NCBI RefSeq assembly: GCF_036504375.1
Contig: NZ_DASXVH010000060.1
Location: forward strand, 1-11,241
From: Novimethylophilus sp036504375
GTDB lineage: Bacteria; Pseudomonadota; Gammaproteobacteria; Burkholderiales; Methylophilaceae
Reading direction: 5' to 3'
Length of the DNA stretch: 11,241 nucleotides
Under the pieces are notes generated by a model that did no database searches, was not told the DNA's origin, and saw nothing but the letters and a program-made list of their open reading frames with translations. Positions 5,988 to 11,241 of this stretch are shown here, in pieces (position 1 is the first letter of the stretch; each line of letters starts with the position of its first letter). A program made the translations under genes and the position numbers.

Positions 5988-6206
5988 CTACTGGCTTCTC
6001 TGACCGTCGTCGGTCTGACCTCTCTGACCGTCGTCGGTCTGGCCTCTCTGACCGTCGTCGGTCTGGCCATTGTCCGCGTACACGGTGGATTGGTTATCAG
6101 AACTCTTCTGATCTGATGATTTCTGCTTTGCCTCAACAGATGGCACACAGATTGCCGCACCCAAGAGGAGGGCTATGACGGCGATGTAGTTTTTCCAATT
6201 TTTCAT
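5988..6206 (-). CDS. Small secreted protein with GQTDDGQR octapeptide repeats
   Basis: The product has 72 residues. It opens with a classic Sec signal peptide: MKNWKN, then a hydrophobic core IAVIALLLGAAI, and a probable cleavage after VEA near residue 26. The mature part is short, hydrophilic and probably disordered: a Lys/Ser/Gln linker (KQKSSDQKSSDNQ), then three perfect GQTDDGQR units and a final SQ. The start is well supported by AGGAG (complement of 6213-6217) 6 bp before the ATG and a plausible promoter upstream. Mature size would be about 46 residues. No family is recognised. An envelope or extracellular role is likely from the signal peptide, and the acidic Asp pairs could bind cations, but that is speculation. 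It lies downstream of the CDF metal transporter on the same strand and is convergent with eda. Confidence 0.75.
   Translation of the reverse strand: MKNWKNYIAVIALLLGAAICVPSVEAKQKSSDQKSSDNQSTVYADNGQTDDGQRGQTDDGQRGQTDDGQRSQ
5997..6068 (-). repeat. 24-bp tandem repeat, three copies, inside the secreted protein gene
   Basis: Units 5997-6020, 6021-6044 and 6045-6068 are identical except for one base (A in the first unit at 6018, G in the others), a synonymous Gly change. The unit is a multiple of three and has no stop in several frames. It therefore also creates long repeat-bearing frames on both strands that are not genes. Near-perfect copies imply recent expansion by slippage or recombination. 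Confidence 0.95.
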
Positions 6207-6262
6207 GATTAGCTCCTATTAAAATTCTCAGATCATGCCGACGTTGGATAACTGATTGATTA

Positions 6263-6291
6263 ATTATGGTTACCATTAGGTTGTCTGTCCG
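6263..6291 (-). promoter_or_regulatory. Putative sigma-70 promoter of the secreted repeat protein
   Basis: On the minus strand CGGACA (complement of 6286-6291; 4 of 6 to TTGACA) is followed after exactly 17 bp by CATAAT (complement of 6263-6268; 5 of 6 to TATAAT). The box pair lies about 57 bp before the ATG at 6206, giving a leader of about 50 bases. No terminator is seen between the CDF gene and this site, so read-through could also feed the gene. Confidence 0.45.
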
Positions 6292-6353
6292 CGAATGTAA
6301 GAATAGTACAAATCGAGTAAATTTTCAGCCAAAAATTCAAAATCAACTGTGTA

Positions 6354-7553
6354 TTACGGATACTCTAATTTTTGGTTCGACGCTGGTGTCACCGTGCAAT
6401 TGAGCGAGACGACGCTAAAGTACGGGTGCTGCGCGAGCCGTTGCGCAATACGCCTCTGCGCTTCTGCCAGAGCGGCGCCATTGTCGAAAAAACCATGCGG
6501 TAAAAACACTTCGGCTTCGGCTTTTCCGCCTATGTAATGGAACACCACGCGTACCGGCTCCGGCAAGTCCTTGAGCAGCGGCAGCAGGTGGATCAGCAGT
6601 TCGTCCCGCCCCGGCATGCGCTGGGCGTTGGCGTCGTGTTCGGTATCGTCCTCGGGGTCGACGTGGACCAGCACGTCGGTGACCGTGGCATGGCTTTTCA
6701 AGACCCGCGCCCGCGCCCGTTCGGCGATGCTGTGCCCTTCCGAAACGCTGATGCGCGGGTTCACCAGGATGTGGGCATCGACCAGCGCGCGGTGCGCCAT
6801 GCGGCGGGTGCGCAGTTCGTGCAGGCTTTCGACACCGGGGGTGTCGATCAGCGTCTGGCGGATGCTTTCGACTTCTTCCAGCGACAGGCCGGCGTCGATC
6901 AGTTCCTGGAAGGCATCCCAGGCGAAAACGATGCCCATGCGCACGATCATGAAGCCGACGACGATGGCGGCCACCGAATCGGCATAGATGAAGCCCAGCA
7001 GATTGCCGCCTATGCCCAGCGCGACCACCAGCGACGAAGCGGCGTCGGAGCGGGCATGCCAGGCGTTGGCGATCAGCATCGGCGAGCGCAGGCGTTCGCC
7101 GATATGCAGCATATAGCGGAACAGCCCCTCTTTCGCAATCAGTGCGATACCCGCAACCCACAGCGCCAACGGTGCCACGGGCGGCAGATTTTCGATGTTC
7201 TGCAGTTTCATCGCGGCGGCGGCCATGATGCCGATCCCGGTTACCGCCAGGATGGCGCCCAGCACAAAAGAGGCTGCGGTTTCCATCCGGCCGTGGCCGT
7301 AAGGATGGCCTGCGTCAGCCGGATCTTTGCTGTGATAGCTGGCTACAAGCACCAGAAAGTCGCACACCAGATCCGACAGCGAATGCAGGCCGTCGGCAAG
7401 CAAGCTTTGCGAATGGGCGATCATGCCGGCGAAAACCTGCACTACGGTGAGCAGCACGTTGACTGCGACGCTGACCCAGGTCGACTTGTGCGTCATGGCA
7501 TAGCGCCTAGGGTCATCGAACGATATCTCGGAGTGATCGGTGCCGGGGCTCAT
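6354..7553 (-). CDS. Cation diffusion facilitator (CDF) metal efflux transporter
   Basis: This is an inner-membrane divalent cation/proton antiporter, probably exporting Zn2+ and related metals. It has 399 residues, about 100 more than E. coli FieF. The six-helix domain spans about 25-215. Transport site residues are His57 and Asp61 in LHSLSD on helix 2, and His166 and Asp170 in HARSD on helix 5. This HD-HD set is seen in zinc-selective members, whereas FieF has DD-HD. The second site DAGHPYGHG (Asp80, His83, His87) matches FieF site B. A cytoplasmic dimerisation domain follows (about 220-300, ending DVLVHVDPEDDTEHD). The last ~95 residues are an extension absent from FieF. The start at ATG 7553 has no clear Shine-Dalgarno motif; Met20 is an alternative. 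It begins 24 bp after the Tim44-like gene, so the two are probably cotranscribed. Confidence 0.92.
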   Translation of the reverse strand: MSPGTDHSEISFDDPRRYAMTHKSTWVSVAVNVLLTVVQVFAGMIAHSQSLLADGLHSLSDLVCDFLVLVASYHSKDPADAGHPYGHGRMETAASFVLGAILAVTGIGIMAAAAMKLQNIENLPPVAPLALWVAGIALIAKEGLFRYMLHIGERLRSPMLIANAWHARSDAASSLVVALGIGGNLLGFIYADSVAAIVVGFMIVRMGIVFAWDAFQELIDAGLSLEEVESIRQTLIDTPGVESLHELRTRRMAHRALVDAHILVNPRISVSEGHSIAERARARVLKSHATVTDVLVHVDPEDDTEHDANAQRMPGRDELLIHLLPLLKDLPEPVRVVFHYIGGKAEAEVFLPHGFFDNGAALAEAQRRIAQRLAQHPYFSVVSLNCTVTPASNQKLEYP

Positions 7554-7577
7554 GCGTAGTCTCGCGAAAGCGGCAAG

Positions 7578-8543
7578 CTAAACCTGTTCTATCCCGGCCA
7601 GCTGCCATTGGCTGTCGGTTTGGCGTCCGCGGACGAAATGCCAGACTTCGTCAATCCGGTCGGGTGCGGCGTTTTCGTCTTCGCTGACCATGCCGCGGAA
7701 CCTGACGCTGGCGATGCTGCGTTCGTCCTCTTCGGTCAGGTTGATGCGCTCGGCTTTCATCGTCATCGTCTGCGTGCGGCTGGAGGCGGCACGGCTGCGG
7801 ATGTCGTCCATCAGCTGGCTCCGCAGCGGCTCGACGGTGAACTCTTCGATGTGCGCGATATCGCCGCGGTTGTTCGCCTCTTGCAGTTCGTTGAAAAACT
7901 TGAGCGCGTTGCGTTCAAAAGCCTGCTGTTCGGCGTCCGGTGCCGAGCCGGAGAGCGGGGCGACATTGCTGCGCGCCATGGCGGGCGAAATCCGGTCGCC
8001 GGCCTCACGGCGGCGCGACAGCCACATCAGCACGCCCATGATCGCAGCAGTGCCGGCCAGCAACAGCAGGATGAATCCCCAGGGTGAACCGCTGCTGCCG
8101 GCCGCGGGTTGGTTGGCGGCGAGCGGATCGGCATTGGCGCCGGTATTGTTGCCGGCAATGGGCTGGTTCTGGCCGTAGCCGTTGTGCATCGCGGAATTGG
8201 CGAGATAGCCCACGGCAGCGCCGGCGGCAGCGGCCCCGACCATGCTGCCCACGCCGAAGCCAGGCCTGGCCGGTTGCGCCGGTGCGGGGCCGGCGACAGG
8301 CTGCGGCGCTGCTGCCGGTTGCAGCGGTGCATTCTGGCTGCGCGCCTGGTTCATCACGTCGGGGCGCTGCATGCCGGCATTACTGCCGCTGCCGACCCGT
8401 TGCGGTGCCGAGGACGGCGCACTCATGCTGCGGCTGGAAGACATCGAGGAGGAGCGGCTGCCGACGCGGGCCCCAGCCTCGAATGACTGCAATGCGAGAG
8501 AGAGAATCATCGCCGAGACGATCGTGGCTTTAGTAAGACGCAT
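7578..8543 (-). CDS. Tim44-like domain membrane protein
   Basis: The product has 321 residues. An N-terminal signal or anchor (about 5-20, TKATIVSAMILSLALQ) is followed by a Ser-rich stretch (29-46), a long Pro/Ala/Gln linker, a Gly/Ala zipper-like segment (97-119, VGSMVGAAAAGAAVGYLA) and a membrane helix (155-176, WGFILLLLAGTAAIMGVLMW) with SRRR after it. A C-terminal Tim44-like (NTF2-fold) domain spans about 205-321, ending WHFVRG...WQLAG. Such proteins are widespread in betaproteobacteria and their exact function is not settled; the domain is named after the mitochondrial import motor subunit. The ATG at 8543 is chosen because AAGGA lies 6 bp upstream and a signal peptide then starts the protein; the frame is open to 8642 but lacks such support. 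The CDF gene follows after 24 bp. Confidence 0.85.
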   Translation of the reverse strand: MRLTKATIVSAMILSLALQSFEAGARVGSRSSSMSSSRSMSAPSSAPQRVGSGSNAGMQRPDVMNQARSQNAPLQPAAAPQPVAGPAPAQPARPGFGVGSMVGAAAAGAAVGYLANSAMHNGYGQNQPIAGNNTGANADPLAANQPAAGSSGSPWGFILLLLAGTAAIMGVLMWLSRRREAGDRISPAMARSNVAPLSGSAPDAEQQAFERNALKFFNELQEANNRGDIAHIEEFTVEPLRSQLMDDIRSRAASSRTQTMTMKAERINLTEEDERSIASVRFRGMVSEDENAAPDRIDEVWHFVRGRQTDSQWQLAGIEQV

Positions 8544-8638
8544 GTGGATTCCTTGAAAAATATGAAACGCGCCATTCTCGCTGCCAATGATGACAATCGG
8601 CTTACAAGCAGGCGCGGACCTGGACCTTGGCGGGTCTG

Positions 8639-9895
8639 TCATTGATTGGTCGCGGGGGTTTCCTCAACCAGCAAATCCAGTTTTTTCGCCAGCCATTTGG
8701 TGGTGGTGGCCTGGATCAGGATAGTCATCAGTATAGCGATAAAGGTCACCGAGGCGATCATTTTCGCGCCTGGGGCTTTCATGCCCAGCAAGAGGCCTGC
8801 CAATGCGCCGGGAATCACGCCGGTTTCGCGCGTCCAGCACATGAACAGCATCTCCTTGAAGCTCCACCTGGCGCGACGGTCCGGCAGCGCGCAGAGAAAC
8901 ACCGTGGCCGGCCGCGCGACCAGCATGAATAGGGTGACCACGGCCACGCCGCCCGCCAGGTACTGGTTCATCAGGCCAAAATCCACCTGCGAACCGAGCA
9001 GGATGAAAATGAACATGCGCATCACCAATGCCGTGATCAGCACGAAGTCTTCGAGTTGCGCTTCATCGCGCTCGGCGATGGCAAAGCCGAGCGATTGCTG
9101 GTTGCCCAGCATGATGCCGAACACGAACACTGCCATGTAGCCGCTGGAGTTCAAGCCGTCGGCGCCCATGTAGGCACCGATGACTGCCATCAGCGTGACT
9201 ACCGGCGCGTATTCGGTCAGAAAGCCGAACTTTTCGTGGGCGATCAGCACTGCGGCCAGATAGCCGAGCACGCCGCCGATCACGATGCCCAGCAGCGATT
9301 GTTTGGCCAGATCGGCCAGCGCATGGCCGACGGAAAACTCGCCTGTGCGCAGTGCTATCGCCAGCACGGTGAAGGTGAGGATCGCGCCCATCGCATCGTT
9401 GAATGCGGACTCGCTCATCACTGTCTGCGCGACTCTATCCTTGATGCGGATCTGCTTGAACACCGGCACCAAGGTCGCCGGGTCGGTAGAGGACAGAGTT
9501 GCGCCCAATAGCAAAGCGACGATGACCGGAACGCCGAGAATGTAATAAGCGGCGGCACCGGTGATCGCAGCCGTGATCAGTACGCCTATGGTGGCAAGCG
9601 CGACGACGCTGATCCAGACTTCTTTCAGCACCTTGAACCGGATCGACGCGCCGCCGTCGAACAGGATGTAGCTGGAACCGAAGACCAGAATCAGCTGGTT
9701 GAGGGCGGAGTCTGCCTTGAGGTTCACCAGCCCGGTGATTTGCGGGCCCAGCAGCATGCCGATCAGCAGAAATACCACTACGTCCGGTACGCGCACCAGC
9801 CGTGCCAGCAGGCCGGAAAACGTGCCGGTGGCGAGGACGATGCCGATCAGCAGCAGCGTGTGCTTGGCGAGTTCGAGAGCGGTAGAGGATTCCAT
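8639..9895 (-). CDS. CPA1-type cation/proton antiporter (NhaP-like)
   Basis: This inner-membrane protein exchanges Na+ or K+ for protons and so acts in pH and salt homeostasis. It has 418 residues with about 12 hydrophobic segments across nearly its whole length. Family marks are DVVVFLLIGMLLGP in helix 2, ILFDGG, the unwound-helix motif SSTDPATLVPVF (Thr137, Asp138, Pro139) and ESAFNDAMG (Glu162, Asn166, Asp167), the paired Asn-Asp ion-binding motif of electroneutral CPA1 antiporters. The ATG at 9895 is chosen for AAGGA 6 bp upstream; an in-frame extension to 9976 would run back into ppsA and has no membrane character. It starts 46 bp after the ppsA stop, and no terminator lies between. Ion preference cannot be read from sequence. 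Confidence 0.9.
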   Translation of the reverse strand: MESSTALELAKHTLLLIGIVLATGTFSGLLARLVRVPDVVVFLLIGMLLGPQITGLVNLKADSALNQLILVFGSSYILFDGGASIRFKVLKEVWISVVALATIGVLITAAITGAAAYYILGVPVIVALLLGATLSSTDPATLVPVFKQIRIKDRVAQTVMSESAFNDAMGAILTFTVLAIALRTGEFSVGHALADLAKQSLLGIVIGGVLGYLAAVLIAHEKFGFLTEYAPVVTLMAVIGAYMGADGLNSSGYMAVFVFGIMLGNQQSLGFAIAERDEAQLEDFVLITALVMRMFIFILLGSQVDFGLMNQYLAGGVAVVTLFMLVARPATVFLCALPDRRARWSFKEMLFMCWTRETGVIPGALAGLLLGMKAPGAKMIASVTFIAILMTILIQATTTKWLAKKLDLLVEETPATNQ

Positions 9896-9941
9896 TCCGA
9901 TTCCTTGCTGCGGATGTGGCGGCGCGACGAACGCGGCGATG

Positions 9942-11241
9942 CTATGCCGATGCCCCCAGCCGTTCCCAAGTGGCAACCACCGTGTCCGGATTGAGCGAAA
10001 TGGAGGATATGCCCTGCGCCATCAGCCATTCCGCAAGGTCGGGGTGATCCGAGGGCCCCTGACCGCAGATGCCGACGTATTTACCCAGCCGCAGGCAAGA
10101 TGCGATCGCCATCGACAGCAATGCTTTCACCGCCGGGTTGCGCTCGTCGAAAGCCGCGGCTACCAGCGCGGAGTCGCGGTCCAGCCCCAGAGTGAGTTGC
10201 GTCAGATCGTTGGAGCCGATGGAGAAACCGTCGAACAGTTCGAGGAACTGCTCGGCCAGCAGCGCATTGGAAGGAATTTCGCACATCATGATCAGCCGCA
10301 AGCCGTTCTCGCCGCGTTTCAGGCCAAAGCGCGCCAGTACCTCGACCACGGCCCGGGCTTCTTCCACGGTGCGCACGAACGGGATCATCAGCTCGACGTT
10401 GGTCAGGCCGATCTCGTCGCGCACCTTGCGCATCGCGATGCATTCCAGCTCGAAGCACTCGATGAACGTTTCCGAGGCATAGCGCGAGGCGCCGCGAAAG
10501 CCCAGCATGGGGTTTTCTTCATCCGGCTCGTAAATGTCGCCGCCGATCAGTTTTTTGTATTCGTTGGACTTGAAGTCGGACATGCGCACGATCACCGGTT
10601 TGGGCCAGAATGCGGCGCCCAGTGTGGCTACGCCCTCGGCCAGCTTTTCGATATAAAAATCGCGCGGGCTGGCATAGCCGCGCGAACGGCGCACGATTTC
10701 CTCAAAGACGCTGGGGCGTGTTTTCTCGAATTCCAGGATGGCTTTGGGATGCACGCCTATCATGTTGTTGATGACGAACTCCAGCCGCGCCAGCCCGACG
10801 CCCGCATTGGGCAGCTGCGCGAAGCTGAACGCCAGGTCCGGGTTGCCGACATTCATCATGATCTTGGTCGGCAGCGTCGGCATTTGCGTCAGATTGGAAG
10901 TGGCCACCTCGTATTCCAGCGCGCCTTTGTAGACGTAGCCGGTATCGCCCTCGGCGCAGGAGACGGTGACCGTGTCATTCTCGGTCAGGTTCTCGGTGGC
11001 GTCGCCGCAGCCGACTACCGCCGGAATGCCCAGTTCGCGGGCGATGATCGCTGCGTGGCAGGTGCGTCCGCCGCGATTGGTGACGATCGCGGAAGCCTTT
11101 TTCATCACCGGCTCCCAGTCCGGGTCGGTCATGTCGGTGACCAGGATGTCGCCGGCCTGCACGCGCAGCATTTCCCTGGCGCTTTCGATGATGCGCACCG
11201 GGCCCTGGCCGATTTTCTGGCCGATGGCGCGGCCGCTGACC
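9942..11241 (-). CDS. ppsA: Phosphoenolpyruvate synthase, C-terminal part (5' end outside window)
   Basis: PpsA (EC 2.7.9.2) converts pyruvate, ATP and water to PEP, AMP and phosphate in the cytoplasm, the entry to gluconeogenesis. The window holds the last ~432 of about 790-800 residues, and the frame is still open at 11241. Present are the phosphohistidine swivel domain (GDILVTDMTDPDWEP, then NRGGRTCHAAI with the phosphorylated His at codon 11055-11057) and the PEP-binding barrel (GVGLARLEF, NVELMIPFVRT, EIPSN, GSNDLTQLTLGLDRDS). The catalytic Cys in GICGQGPSD (codon 10065-10067) is also present. Similarity to E. coli PpsA is very high throughout. An internal GTG at 11196-11198 could be mistaken for a start, but the family sequence continues upstream of it (SGRAIGQKIGQGPV). 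It complements edd-eda, whose product is pyruvate. Confidence 0.97.
   Translation of the reverse strand, partial: VSGRAIGQKIGQGPVRIIESAREMLRVQAGDILVTDMTDPDWEPVMKKASAIVTNRGGRTCHAAIIARELGIPAVVGCGDATENLTENDTVTVSCAEGDTGYVYKGALEYEVATSNLTQMPTLPTKIMMNVGNPDLAFSFAQLPNAGVGLARLEFVINNMIGVHPKAILEFEKTRPSVFEEIVRRSRGYASPRDFYIEKLAEGVATLGAAFWPKPVIVRMSDFKSNEYKKLIGGDIYEPDEENPMLGFRGASRYASETFIECFELECIAMRKVRDEIGLTNVELMIPFVRTVEEARAVVEVLARFGLKRGENGLRLIMMCEIPSNALLAEQFLELFDGFSIGSNDLTQLTLGLDRDSALVAAAFDERNPAVKALLSMAIASCLRLGKYVGICGQGPSDHPDLAEWLMAQGISSISLNPDTVVATWERLGASA

Noticed and set aside
5870..6178. Repeat-containing frames on both strands (PTTVREA and SDRRRSGL repeats)
   Set aside because: These are other-frame readings of the 24-bp tandem repeat. 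Only the frame at 5988-6206 has a signal peptide and ribosome binding site.
6310..6345. AT-rich inverted repeat (AATTTT/AAAATT) after the CDF gene as a terminator
   Set aside because: The stem is short and purely AT with no GC core, unlikely to stop transcription.
6537..7559. Plus-strand 340-codon frame opposite the CDF gene
   Set aside because: Antisense-type composition; the minus frame has intact CDF metal-binding motifs.
8549..8580. TTGGCA-N17-CATATT as promoter of the Tim44-like gene
   Set aside because: The implied start would fall inside the ribosome binding site, leaving almost no leader.

Overview
The window looks like chromosome of a betaproteobacterium, most plausibly a methylotroph of the Methylophilaceae type. 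This is inferred from a PqqA peptide (precursor of the methanol/glucose dehydrogenase cofactor PQQ), an Entner-Doudoroff pair edd-eda, a PEP synthase, and moderately GC-rich coding sequence. No rRNA or other taxonomic marker is present, so the family assignment is an inference. No tRNA, rRNA, CRISPR array or transposase gene was found.

Left part (1 to about 1350) is visibly AT-richer and holds small, poorly recognisable genes. These are the tail of a protein entering from the left, a 27-codon ORF, an XRE-type helix-turn-helix regulator overlapping by 4 bp a 73-residue membrane protein, a direct repeat resembling integrase-arm sites, and a 52-codon orphan ORF. It looks like the end of a mobile or phage-derived segment, but no integrase is in view.

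Next comes a monocistronic pqqA on the minus strand (1445-1516), with a strong ribosome binding site and its own UUCG-loop terminator. It is divergent from an MFS exporter gene (1763-3016). A perfect 8-bp inverted repeat with arm centres 21 bp apart lies between them. No pqqBCDE is in the window.

The centre is the Entner-Doudoroff operon edd-eda (3279-5728, overlapping genes), closed by a textbook GNRA-loop terminator. Edd dehydrates 6-phosphogluconate to KDPG, and Eda cleaves KDPG to pyruvate and glyceraldehyde-3-phosphate. In methylotrophs this is the cleavage branch of the ribulose monophosphate cycle.

The right part (5988-11241) is entirely on the minus strand. In transcription order it holds ppsA (C-terminal part, entering from the right edge), a CPA1-type cation/proton antiporter, a Tim44-like-domain membrane protein, a zinc-type CDF transporter with an unusual C-terminal extension, and a small secreted protein ending in three identical GQTDDGQR octapeptides encoded by a 24-bp tandem repeat. 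PpsA (pyruvate to PEP) complements edd-eda, which makes pyruvate. The antiporter and CDF genes suggest ion and metal homeostasis.
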